64,000 bases of DNA from Solimonas sp040066175 (lineage in GTDB: Bacteria; Pseudomonadota; Gammaproteobacteria; Nevskiales; Nevskiaceae). This document shows, in pieces, positions 8,580 through 17,600 of this stretch; positions within the stretch are counted from its first letter, which is position 1, and each line of letters opens with the position of its first letter. Position numbers and translations under genes: made by a program. Under the pieces are notes generated by a model. The model saw only the letters and a program-made list of their open reading frames with translations. It searched no databases and was not told the origin of the DNA. The stretch spans positions 1-64,000 of the forward strand of contig NZ_JBEAAM010000013.1 in NCBI RefSeq assembly GCF_040066175.1. The letters are read 5' to 3'.

Positions 8580-9046
8580 TGGCCACGCCCGCCGAGCTGT
8601 TCGCCCGTGCGCGCCGCTATCCGTTCGGCGCACACCTGTTCTCGTATGCGGTCTGCCGCCGCTCGCCCTACTTCGCGTCGATCTCGCCGCTGTTCCGCGA
8701 GCTGCGCAGCGGCCACGCCGAGGTCAGCGTGCGCAACCGGCGCAAGATCCACAACCACCTGGGGACGGTCAATGCCGTCGCGATGTGCGCGATGTGCGAA
8801 CTGGCCGCCGGCACCATGCTCGAATCCAGCCTGCCGCCGGCGCTGCGCTGGATTCCGCGCGGCATGAGCGTGCGCTATCTGAAGAAGGCCACGACCGATC
8901 TCAGCGCGATCGCGCAGCTCGACGCCCCGATCGGTGCGGATTTCTGTGGCGACCGCGTCGTGCCGGTGCGGGTGAGCGACCGCGCCGGCGACACCGTGAT
9001 GGAGGCCGACATCACGATGTACATCTCGCCGCGCAGGCCTGCGTGA
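8579..9046 (+). CDS. DUF4442 hotdog-fold protein, thioesterase-like
   Basis: 155-residue protein matching the DUF4442 branch of the hotdog superfamily, which is related to PaaI-type acyl-CoA thioesterases. The segment NHLGTVNAVAMCAMCELAAG (about residues 59-78) is the hotdog central helix with its preceding NH/N motif, and the C-terminal strand VMEADITMYIS closes the fold. Family members are inferred to hydrolyse or bind acyl-thioesters, but few have been assayed. The ATG overlaps the stop codon of the upstream hydrolase by one base. With the enoyl-CoA hydratase gene downstream it forms a likely acyl-metabolism unit. Confidence 0.85.
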   Translation: MATPAELFARARRYPFGAHLFSYAVCRRSPYFASISPLFRELRSGHAEVSVRNRRKIHNHLGTVNAVAMCAMCELAAGTMLESSLPPALRWIPRGMSVRYLKKATTDLSAIAQLDAPIGADFCGDRVVPVRVSDRAGDTVMEADITMYISPRRPA

Positions 9047-9130
9047 CGGCGCTTCCTCCGAACAGCGCAGGCGCGGCGCGCGAATCCGGCTAGAATCGCG
9101 CCCACCCCTTGGCTGCCCTGCCCCTGACGC

Positions 9131-9904
9131 ATGACCACCGATCTGATCCTGTGCGATGTCGCCGACGGCGTGATGACCGTGCGCCTGAACCGCCCCGAGA
9201 AGAAGAATGCGCTGACGCAGGCGATGTACACGCAGCTCGCCGAGATCTGCGCCCGAATCGACCAGAACCCGGCGGTGCGCAGCGTGCTGCTGACCGGCAC
9301 GCCGGACTGCTTCTGCAGCGGCAACGACATGGTGGATTTTCTCAAGGCGCCGGCGACCGACGAGAACGCCCCGGTGCTGCGCTTCATGCTCGCGCTCGCA
9401 CGCGTGGCCAAGCCGGTGGTCGCCGCGCTCAACGGGCCCGCGATCGGTGTCGGCACGACGCTGCTGCTGCACGTCGATCTGGCCTATGCCGGCCAGTCAA
9501 CGCGCTTCCAGATGCCGTTCGTCAACATCGGCATCTGCCCGGAGTACGCCTCGACCTACCTGCTGCCGCGCATGATCGGCCATGTTCAGGCCGCCGAGCT
9601 GCTGCTGCTCGGCGAGCCGTTCACCGCGGCGGCCGCGCTCGATGCCCGTCTGATCAACGCCGTGCTGCCCGACGATCAGGTGCTGGACCATGCCCGCGCG
9701 CAGGCCCTGAAGCTGGCGCAGAAGCCGCCGGCAGCGCTGCGCACCTCCAAGGCCCTGCTCAAGCACTGGCGGTCCGACTTCCTGCGCGAAGTGATCCTGC
9801 ACGAGGCCCGGTACTTTGGCGCGATGCTGCACGGCGCGGAGGCCAAGGAGGCGCTCAACGCCTTCGTCGAGAAGCGTAAGCCGGATTTCTCGCGTTTCAG
9901 CTGA
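9131..9904 (+). CDS. Enoyl-CoA hydratase/isomerase family protein
   Basis: 257-residue crotonase-fold protein. The two oxyanion-hole segments are visible: CSGND (about residues 64-68) and the NGPAIGVGTT loop (about 101-110). In the active-site helix one acidic residue is in the PEYAS segment; the position equivalent to Glu144 of rat crotonase appears non-acidic, as in Delta3-Delta2-enoyl-CoA isomerases, so isomerase activity is as likely as hydratase. A TAGAAT -10-like hexamer lies about 40 bp upstream, in the 84-bp gap after the DUF4442 gene, so it may have its own promoter. It is followed by a TetR regulator. Confidence 0.88.
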   Translation: MTTDLILCDVADGVMTVRLNRPEKKNALTQAMYTQLAEICARIDQNPAVRSVLLTGTPDCFCSGNDMVDFLKAPATDENAPVLRFMLALARVAKPVVAALNGPAIGVGTTLLLHVDLAYAGQSTRFQMPFVNIGICPEYASTYLLPRMIGHVQAAELLLLGEPFTAAAALDARLINAVLPDDQVLDHARAQALKLAQKPPAALRTSKALLKHWRSDFLREVILHEARYFGAMLHGAEAKEALNAFVEKRKPDFSRFS

Positions 9905-9952
9905 AGCGCGGGATTCGTCGCGCCAGGTCCGCAAACACCGCATAATCGGCCC

Positions 9953-10603
9953 ATGACCACCGTCATGGGCAAACGCGAACGCAACAAGACCGCGAACCGC
10001 TCCTCGATCCTCGAAGCGGCGCGCCGCTGTTTTCTCGAAACCGGATACGAGGCGATGACGATCCGCGACGTGATCCGCCGCTCGGGTCTGGCCGCCGGGA
10101 CGTTCTACAACTACTTCCCCGACAAGGAATCGCTGTTCCGGGCCCTGGTCGAAACGCGGCTGCAGAACATGCAGGACCGCATCCACCTCGCGCGCCAGCG
10201 CGCCACGGACGTCGAATCCTTCTTCTACGAGGCCTATCTCGCCGTGCTCCAGGAAGCGCGTGCCGATCCGGAATTCTTCGAGCTGATGTTCCGCAACGAA
10301 GCGGTCGTGCACTCGTTCTACAAGGACAATTTCTTCGGCCTGATCATGCAGTCGCTGCGCGCGGATCTGCAGGATGCCATCGTGCGCGGGCTGATCCCGG
10401 AACTCGATGTCGATGCCCTGACGGCGGTGTCCTTCGGCGCCGGCTACGAACTCGCGCGGCTCGTGGTGCAGCAACCCCGGCGCGACCTCGAAAAGACCGC
10501 ACGCTTCGCCACGCAGATCTTCCTGCGCGGCGTGCCGACCACGCCGGAGACTCCGCGCTTGATTCGCATGGGTTCGCGCCTGCTCGGCGGCGCTGCGCGC
10601 TAG
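9953..10603 (+). CDS. TetR/AcrR-family transcriptional regulator
   Basis: 216-residue one-component regulator. The N-terminal helix-turn-helix (about residues 17-63) reads ILEAARRCFLETGYEAMTIR then the recognition-helix context SGLAAGTFYNYFPDKESLF, diagnostic for TetR. The C-terminal ligand domain resembles those controlling acyl-CoA metabolism only by context. The start may be 9953 or the in-frame ATG at 9965; a CATAAT hexamer a few bases upstream of 9953 would make the longer form nearly leaderless, so the shorter form is possible. It follows the enoyl-CoA hydratase/isomerase gene by 48 bp and probably regulates that group. It converges with the receptor gene ending at 10625. Confidence 0.9.
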   Translation: MTTVMGKRERNKTANRSSILEAARRCFLETGYEAMTIRDVIRRSGLAAGTFYNYFPDKESLFRALVETRLQNMQDRIHLARQRATDVESFFYEAYLAVLQEARADPEFFELMFRNEAVVHSFYKDNFFGLIMQSLRADLQDAIVRGLIPELDVDALTAVSFGAGYELARLVVQQPRRDLEKTARFATQIFLRGVPTTPETPRLIRMGSRLLGGAAR

Positions 10604-10624
10604 CGGCCGCGCGGCCGCAATCAA

Positions 10625-11767
10625 TCAGAACAGCTCGACCGCCCCGGACTGCATCGAGACTTGCTCGACCGGCTTGTGCTGCGGCTTGCGCCAGTCCTCG
10701 TGCGGCCTGGCGGACGGCGCCGCTTCAAGACCGGCCGACTGCGCGACTTCGTCGTTGATCGATTCGATGCGCTGTGCATGGCGCAGCGCGGCGCCCAGCG
10801 CCTGCGTCGAGATGTCCTCGAACTGCAGGCAGCGCACGGCACGGCCGACCGCATCGGAGATTTCCTCGCGCGCCGCGGACACCTCGCGGATGCCGGCCGC
10901 CAGGCCATCATTGATGCTCTGCACCTGCGACAGCAGCCGGCTCGCCTCGTCGCGGGCTCCGGCGCTGAGGCTGACGTCGCGCGAAGCCATCTCGCCGACC
11001 GTCTCGCGCACCTTGGCGACCGCCTCCTTGGAGCTGTACACCAGCTTGCGGATCTGCTCGTTGAAACTGGTCGAACGCTCGGAGAGGTTGCGGACTTCCT
11101 CGGCGACCACGGCGAAGCCCCGGCCGGCCTCGCCGGCCCGCGCCGCCTCGATGGCGGCATTGAGCGCCAGCAGATTGGTCTGATCGGCGATCGACTTGAC
11201 GTCTCCCAGCAGTTCGAAGATGGCATCGAGCTGCTTCACCATCTCGTCGATCTGACGGACGCTTTCCGAGCTCTGGCGGCTGACCTGTGCCAGCGACTCG
11301 ACCAAGCTGTTCATCAGCCCGGCAGCGGTCTCCGCGAAGCGGCGCACGTCGATACCGCCGCCGCCGTCACCGGTCTGGCTGAGAATGCGCGACACCGCAG
11401 CCTGCTGGTGCTGCGACTGGCGTGTCATCTCCTCGAAGGCTGCGCCGAGTTGGCGCACCGACTCGGCAATGAGGTTGCGGACGCGGGTGATTTCGCGTTC
11501 GACCCCTTCGATCTCGCCGCCCAGGCCGCCGCGCAACTCGGCAAGCGACGACTTGCGGCGCGCTTCCTCGGCCTTCATGCGCGCCGTCTCGGCCTGCGCG
11601 TGCTCGAGCTGCCGTACCTGCAGCCATGCGCCGGCGAACCACGACGCCAGCGCGACCAGTCCCGATGCCCAGGCCGCAACGCCGCCGATGCCCGCCGCCA
11701 GCACGACGACGTGCAAGGCGGTCAGCACGGCCGGCACGATCAACGGTTTGTAGTGGTCCAAATTCAT
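10625..11767 (-). CDS. Methyl-accepting chemotaxis protein, short, no periplasmic sensor
   Basis: 380-residue receptor. Two adjacent hydrophobic segments near the N-terminus (about 8-28 and 30-50) are separated by only a few residues, so there is no periplasmic ligand domain and no HAMP is evident. A coiled coil (about 55-85) leads into the MCP signalling domain. Its hairpin tip contains DQTNLLALNAAIEAARAGE followed by GRGFAVVAEEVR. It may sense membrane or cytoplasmic state, or receive input from a partner. The C-terminus ends in AVELF, and CheD encoded 1.1 kb away ends in SVELF. The start at 11767 has GGAG 8 bases upstream; a longer frame to 11971 overlaps cheB and is rejected. It is the last gene of the accessory chemotaxis cluster. 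Confidence 0.88.
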   Translation of the reverse strand: MNLDHYKPLIVPAVLTALHVVVLAAGIGGVAAWASGLVALASWFAGAWLQVRQLEHAQAETARMKAEEARRKSSLAELRGGLGGEIEGVEREITRVRNLIAESVRQLGAAFEEMTRQSQHQQAAVSRILSQTGDGGGGIDVRRFAETAAGLMNSLVESLAQVSRQSSESVRQIDEMVKQLDAIFELLGDVKSIADQTNLLALNAAIEAARAGEAGRGFAVVAEEVRNLSERSTSFNEQIRKLVYSSKEAVAKVRETVGEMASRDVSLSAGARDEASRLLSQVQSINDGLAAGIREVSAAREEISDAVGRAVRCLQFEDISTQALGAALRHAQRIESINDEVAQSAGLEAAPSARPHEDWRKPQHKPVEQVSMQSGAVELF

Positions 11768-11855
11768 TTTGCACTCCGCATGCGCAGGGCTTCTGCCCGT
11801 GTGAACGCCGCTGCGCGGGTCTCCTGCCGATCCCGCGCCGGCGCCGCGAAAAGGT

Positions 11856-12899
11856 TCAGCTCGTCCATGCCAGCAACTGCCCTGCGATACGGTCGAGAGG
11901 CAGGACCTGTTCGGCGGCACCGAGCTTGACCGCGGCACCGGGCATGCCCCAGACCACGCTCGTCGCTTCATCCTGGGCCACGGTCCGGCAGCCGCTCTCG
12001 CGCATCGCCAGCAGTCCGCGCGCCCCGTCCTCGCCCATTCCAGTCAGAATCGCACCCACGGCATTGGTCCCTGCATTGTCTGCCACGGACCGTAACAGAA
12101 CGTCCACGCTCGGGCGGTGACGATTCACCGGTGCGGTCTGATCCAGCCGACAAACGTAGCGTGCGCCATCGCGGACGACGCGCAGATGCCAGTCGCCGGG
12201 GGCGATATAGGCATGGCCGGGGACGATCTGCTGGCCGTCCTGCGCCTCCGACACGCGCATCGCGCAGGTCCGGTCCATGCGCGCGGCGAATGGGCCGGAG
12301 AAGGCCGCCGGGATGTGCTGGACGATGACGATGGCCGGGGCATCCGCCGGCATGCGCATCAGCACTTCCTTGATGGCTTCCGTGCCGCCGGTCGATGCGC
12401 CGATGGCGATCAGCTTCTCGGTGGTACGGAACATGCGCTTGCGTGGCGCCGCGGGCGCCTGGGGCCGCGCAGCGCTTGCATCGATGTTGCGCACGCGGGC
12501 ACGGGCCGCCGCCTTGATTTTGGACACCAGTTCGTCGGCGTACTCGCGCAGGCCCGCTTCGAGATCGACCTTGGGCTTGGTCACGAAATCGACCGCGCCC
12601 AGCTCCAGCGCCTGCAGCGTGATCTCGGCGCCGTGCTCGGTGAGCGACGAGACCATCACCACCGGCATCGGCCGCAGCCGCATCAGGTTTTCGAGGAACG
12701 TGAGCCCGTCCATGCGCGGCATCTCGACGTCGAGCGTCAGCACGTCCGGCACCAGCTGCTTGATCTTCTCGCGCGCGACGTACGGGTCCGGCGCGCTGCC
12801 GACGACCTCGATCTGCGGATCGGCGGACAGCAACTCGCTCAGCAGGCTGCGCATCAGCGCCGAGTCGTCCACCACCAGGACGCGGATCTTTCTCTCCAT
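11856..12899 (-). CDS. cheB: Chemotaxis protein-glutamate methylesterase/deamidase CheB
   Basis: 347-residue two-domain response regulator that removes methyl groups from receptor glutamates. The receiver domain (1 to about 120) has the DD pair (VVDDSALMR) and phospho-acceptor in TLDVEMPRMDG. The C-terminal methylesterase domain (about 160-345) has the catalytic Ser in GASTGGTEA, His in QHIPAAF and Asp in LTGMGEDGA. Length is normal. It starts directly at the end of cheD (12899/12900), so it is in the same transcript. This is the only CheB in the window, although two CheA proteins are encoded. Confidence 0.96.
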   Translation of the reverse strand: MERKIRVLVVDDSALMRSLLSELLSADPQIEVVGSAPDPYVAREKIKQLVPDVLTLDVEMPRMDGLTFLENLMRLRPMPVVMVSSLTEHGAEITLQALELGAVDFVTKPKVDLEAGLREYADELVSKIKAAARARVRNIDASAARPQAPAAPRKRMFRTTEKLIAIGASTGGTEAIKEVLMRMPADAPAIVIVQHIPAAFSGPFAARMDRTCAMRVSEAQDGQQIVPGHAYIAPGDWHLRVVRDGARYVCRLDQTAPVNRHRPSVDVLLRSVADNAGTNAVGAILTGMGEDGARGLLAMRESGCRTVAQDEATSVVWGMPGAAVKLGAAEQVLPLDRIAGQLLAWTS

Positions 12900-13526
12900 T
12901 CAGAACAGCTCCACGCTGCCCTGCGTCGGCGTATCGCGCAGACGCGAGCGATACAGGAGCTCGCTCGCCAGAACCTCGGGTTCCCCGGTCAGCGGCAGCT
13001 CCTTGACCAGGGCCCGGCCCGTCATCGGAAAGTAATGGACGCGGCGCGGATGGGTTCCGAACAGATCCTGTGCCTGCACCGCGAATCCCTCGGCCTCCAG
13101 GTAACGCAGCACCCAGCGTGCGTTGCGCTCGCCGACGTTGCTGACGCGCATGCCCGACAGCACCGCCGCACCGCCGAACACCTTCACCTCCAGCCGCGAA
13201 CGCGCCGCGCCCGCCTTGATCAGCTCGTTGATCAGCACTTCCATTGCATAGGCGCCATAGCGCGCGGTTTCGCTGGCCGCGCCCTCGCTCTCGGTCTCCG
13301 GCAGCATGAAGTGATTCATGCCGCCGACCCTGGCCAGCGGATCGCGGATGCACGCCGACACACACGAGCCGAGCACCGTGACCAGCATGACGTCGCGATC
13401 GGCGACGATGTATTCCCCTGGCAGGATCTTGAGCGCGTGGCTGTCGAAGCGCTTGTCGTAATACGCCGTCGGCTCGGCCGGCGCCTGCCAGCGGCTGGTG
13501 TTGCGTGCCTTGCGCATCGCGTACAT
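12900..13526 (-). CDS. cheD: Chemoreceptor glutamine deamidase CheD
   Basis: 208-residue receptor deamidase. The catalytic Cys is in TVLGSCVSACIRD and the His in GGMNHFMLP. The rest follows the CheD fold, with KVFGGAAVL and the C-terminal GRALVKELPL region. It deamidates Gln to Glu in receptors and in some species is sequestered by CheC, which is absent here. The C-terminus TQGSVELF shares its last four residues with the short receptor at 10625-11767. It lies 3 bp downstream of cheR and directly upstream of cheB. Confidence 0.94.
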   Translation of the reverse strand: MYAMRKARNTSRWQAPAEPTAYYDKRFDSHALKILPGEYIVADRDVMLVTVLGSCVSACIRDPLARVGGMNHFMLPETESEGAASETARYGAYAMEVLINELIKAGAARSRLEVKVFGGAAVLSGMRVSNVGERNARWVLRYLEAEGFAVQAQDLFGTHPRRVHYFPMTGRALVKELPLTGEPEVLASELLYRSRLRDTPTQGSVELF

Positions 13527-13529
13527 GGC

Positions 13530-14411
13530 TCAGTGGCCTCCGGGCCGCCCGGCGCCGCTGTCCGCTCGGCGATAGATCGTGCGCCCCACGGACCGGATCA
13601 GATCCGAGGCGTGGAAGAAACTTTCCGAATGTCCGGCAAAGAACAGGCCGTCCTGTGCCAGCAGGTGGATCAGGCGCCTCAGGACTTCGAGCTGCGTCTT
13701 CTTGTCGAAGTAGATCATCACGTTCCGGCAGAAGATCACGTCGAACGGACCGTGCACCGGATAGCGTGGTTCCAGCAGGTTGATCTGGCGGAACGTCAGC
13801 AAGCGCCGCAAGGGCTCGACCACGCGGCAGCTGCCGGCGTTGGCGCCATGACCCTTGAGAAAGAACTTCTTGCGGCGCTCCGCCGACAGCCGTTCGATCC
13901 GCTCCATCGGATAGACGCCGCGCTCCGCGATCGACAATACCTGCGTGTCGATGTCGCTCGCCAGGATCGACACCGGCGGCGTCAGCGTGCCGTACGCTTC
14001 GCAGGCGGTGATCGCCAGCGAATACGGCTCCTCGCCGGTGCTGGCCGCGGTACACCAGATCCGCACCGGCCGGCCGCGCGGCTGCGCCTTGAGGAACTTG
14101 TTGAGCGCATCGAAGTGATGCGCCTCGCGGAAGAACGACGTCAGATTGGTGGTCAGGGCGTTGGTGAACGCCTGCCACTCCTCGGCCTCGTCATCCTGCT
14201 CTTCGAGCCAGTCGAGGTAGTCGCGGAACGAGCGGATGCGCAGCGTGCGCAGACGACGCGCGATCCGGCTATAGACCATCTGCTCCTTGGTGTCGGCCAG
14301 CGAGATGCCGGCACGCGCATGGATCAGCTTGCGGATGCGGTTGAAGTCGCGTTCGGTGAACAGGAATTCACGACCCGCGCTCCGTTCCTCGGCCGCCAGC
14401 GCCGCGCTCAT
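13530..14411 (-). CDS. cheR: Chemotaxis protein methyltransferase CheR
   Basis: 293-residue S-adenosylmethionine-dependent receptor methyltransferase. It has the N-terminal helical domain (about 15-75) and a Rossmann domain with the CheR signature TNLTSFFREAHHF and SAM-binding CTAASTGEEPYSLA. The late motif FCRNVMIYFD is also present. The start at 14411 overlaps the stop of the small upstream frame in ATGA. No beta-subdomain insertion is obvious by eye, so whether it binds receptor pentapeptides is open, but a receptor in this cluster ends in a WxxF tail. Confidence 0.95.
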   Translation of the reverse strand: MSAALAAEERSAGREFLFTERDFNRIRKLIHARAGISLADTKEQMVYSRIARRLRTLRIRSFRDYLDWLEEQDDEAEEWQAFTNALTTNLTSFFREAHHFDALNKFLKAQPRGRPVRIWCTAASTGEEPYSLAITACEAYGTLTPPVSILASDIDTQVLSIAERGVYPMERIERLSAERRKKFFLKGHGANAGSCRVVEPLRRLLTFRQINLLEPRYPVHGPFDVIFCRNVMIYFDKKTQLEVLRRLIHLLAQDGLFFAGHSESFFHASDLIRSVGRTIYRRADSGAGRPGGH

Positions 14412-14593
14412 ACACGCAGACGGCGGGCCGGCTGCACCGTGCGCCGCCGTGCGGCCGGCATCAGCGCGCAATCAGCCGCCGACAGACTCAGGCCGAGATT
14501 GGCGAACCAGCGCAGCCAGACCGGGAGATCCTCCGGGGTCTCGTCGTCGCGCGGTACGGCCGTGCGGCGTTCCTGCGGGGGCCTGGGGTCCAT
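14408..14593 (-). CDS. Possible small protein between receptor and cheR
   Basis: A 61-residue frame of unknown function. Support is circumstantial: it starts 39 bp after the receptor gene, has GGAG 10 bases before its ATG, and its stop overlaps the cheR start in ATGA, the same coupling used through the island. The sequence has a Trp-rich hydrophobic centre (LPVWLRWFANLGLSLSAA, residues 23-40) flanked by charged tails. It could instead be a non-coding spacer that happens to stay open in GC-rich DNA. No known family is recognised. Confidence 0.42.
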   Translation of the reverse strand: MDPRPPQERRTAVPRDDETPEDLPVWLRWFANLGLSLSAADCALMPAARRRTVQPARRLRV

Positions 14594-14631
14594 GGGGCTC
14601 GTTCTCCGGCATCGATGGCATCACGCTGCGA

Positions 14632-17600
14632 CTAGAACTCGCTCCACTGGTCGTCCGACTTCGCCGCTGCCGGTGGACGCGCGCCACCGTTGGCCGGTGC
14701 CGGGCGCTTGGCCGCAACGGCCGGCTTGGCCTGCGGCTTCGCCGCAGCCGGACGCGGCGCGGGCTTGCCTGTCGCGGACGCGGGCTTGGACTGCGGACGT
14801 GCCATCAGCGGAGGGCGCTCCACCGATTCGGACAGCTTGAACTGGCTCACCGAATGCGCGAGGCCATCGGCCTGCTCCTCCAGCGAGCGCGCCGCCGCCG
14901 ACGCCTCCTCGACCAGCGCTGCGTTCTGCTGCGTCACCTCGTCCATCTGCGTGATGGTCTGGTTGACCTGCTCGATGCCCTGGCTCTGTTCCTGCGAGGC
15001 CGCGCTGATCTCCGCCATGATGTCGGTGACCCGCTTCACGCTGGTGACGATCTCTTCCATCGTCTTGCCAGCCTGTTCGACCAGCTTGGATCCATTGGCG
15101 ACCTTCTCGACGGAATCGCCGATCAGCGCCTTGATCTCCTTGGCCGCACCGGCGCTGCGCTGCGCCAGGCTGCGCACCTCGGCGGCGACGACCGCAAAAC
15201 CGCGTCCCTGCTCGCCGGCGCGGGCCGCCTCGACCGCGGCATTGAGCGCCAGGATGTTGGTCTGGAACGCGATGCCGTCGATGACGCTGATGATGTCCAC
15301 GATCTTCTTGCTCGACTCGTTGATCGCGTTCATCGTCGAGACCACCTCGCTGACCACGCTGCCGCCCTTGCGCGCGACATCCGAGGCGCCGACCGCGAGC
15401 TGATTGGCCTGCTTGGCGTTCTCGGCGTTCTGCTTGACCGTGCTGGTCAGTTCCTCCATCGACGACGCGGTCTCTTCGAGAGAAGCCGCCTGCTGCTCGG
15501 TACGCGACGACAGATCGGCGTTGCCGTTGGCGATCTCCTTGGCCGCCGTGTTGATCGTGTCGGTCGCTTCCTTGATCTGCGTGATGATCTGCGTCAGCTG
15601 CGCGACGGTCTGGTTGGCGTCGTCGCGCAGCTTGCCGAAGGTGCCCTTGAAATCACCTTCGACCTGCTGCGTCAGGTCACCCGTCGCCAGCGCGCCGAGC
15701 ACGCGCGCCACCTCGTTGAGACCGACGTTGCTGGTATCGAGCAACTGATTGATGCTGTCGGCGAGCAGCTTGAAGAAGCCTTCCTTGCCTTCGAGCGAGA
15801 CGCGGCGCGTGAAGTCGCCGTTGGCGGCCGACTGCACGATGCTGCCGACCTCCGCCTCCACGGCGACTTCGGCGGTCCGATCCTTCCATTCGACGACCGA
15901 GCCCAGGCGCTCGCCGGCCTCGTTGATGATCGGTGCTGCGGTCAGCGCGAAGGTGCGTCCACCCACCGAGATCTGCGTTCGATAGGTCTCGCGCAGCGTC
16001 GCGAGCAGGCGTGCCTGGTGCTCCGGATTCTTGTGGAACATGTCGATCTTCGCGCCCTGCAGCCGGCGCACGTCGAAGTGCGGCAGCGCCTTGCGGATGT
16101 CCGACTCGGCCTTGGTCAGCATCTCGACCACGGCCGCGTTCATGTACACGATGTTGCGCTCGTTGTCCGCGATCATCACGTTGGTGGACACGTTGTCCAG
16201 CGCGTTGCGGATGCGCAGATTCTCGGCTGCCACCTTCTTCTCGCGCACCGAGGCCGCCTCGACGTCGGACAGCATCGCGTTGATGCCCGCGCACAGCGCC
16301 TCGATCTCGCCGGACTTGCCGTCCATCGGCACGCGCTGACTCAGGTCGCCCTTGGCCGCAGCGGCAAGGACCGCACGGGACTGCTCGACGGCCAGGCGCA
16401 GCGCCTGCTCGGCGCGCACCTTCTCGGTGATGTCGGTCGCGTACTTGATGACCTTGAACGGGCGCCCCATCTCGTCGCAGATCGGGTTGTAGCTGGCCTG
16501 GATCCAGATCTCGGATCCATCCTTGCGGAAGCGCCGGTACTGCCCGGCGTCATACTCGCCGCGGCCGAGCTTTTCCCAGAACTGCCGGTACTCGGGACTG
16601 CTGCGGTACGCGGGATCGACGAACATGCTGTGATGCTGCCCCTTGATCTCGGCGAGCGTGTAGCCCATCGCGGCAAGGAACAGGTCGTTGGCGGTAGTCA
16701 CGTTGCCCTTGAGATCGAACTCGACCACGGCCTGCGACTTGTTCAGGGCGTTGACGATGCCCTGCATGTTCTGTCTTTCGATCTCCGCCTGGGTGATGTC
16801 GTAGCGCACACCCAGATACTTCTCCGGCTTGCCGTTCTTGCCGATGAACGGAGCGATCACCGCATCGACATAGTACGGCGAACCGTCCTTCGCGCGGTTC
16901 TTGATCACGCCGCGGAAGACGTTGCCGCGGCCGATCGTGGCCCACAGCTTCTTGAACGTCTCCTTCGGCATGTCCGGATGCCGCGTGATGCTGTGCGGCG
17001 AGCCGATCAGCTCCTCGGGCGTGTACTTGGAGATCTCGACGTATTTGTCGTTGATCGACAGGATGTCGCCCTTCTTGTCGGCCATCGAGACGATGCTCGT
17101 CTCGTTCATGATGCGCGTACGCACCTCGAGTTCGGCACGGATCTCGTCCGCCCGTCGCGCGTCGGCAGTGACGTCGGACGACAGCTCGATATAGCGCTGC
17201 ACTCGCCCGGCGCCATCCCGCACCGGGGTGCACACCACCTGCACGACGATCTCGCGCCCGTCCTTGCCGACGCGACGTTGCTGGGCCGACACGGACTCGC
17301 CGCGTCCGAGACGTTCCCAGAACGAGCGGTATTCATCGCCGACGCGCTCGGCGGGATCGACGAGCATGGAGTGATGCTGCCCGCGCACCTGCTCGATCGC
17401 GTAGCCGAACAGCGCCAGGGCCTTGTCGTTGGCATCGGCGATGACGCCGTCCGGCGTCATCTCGACGACGGCCAGCGCCTGGTAGATCGCGGCAACCTGG
17501 TCGTCCGACGTCGCGCGGGGGCGCGCCGCACCGTTGCCCGCCTTGGCGCGTCCGGCCGGCGCCTTCTTCGCGGCGGCCCGGGGAGTATTGCGCGACCTCA

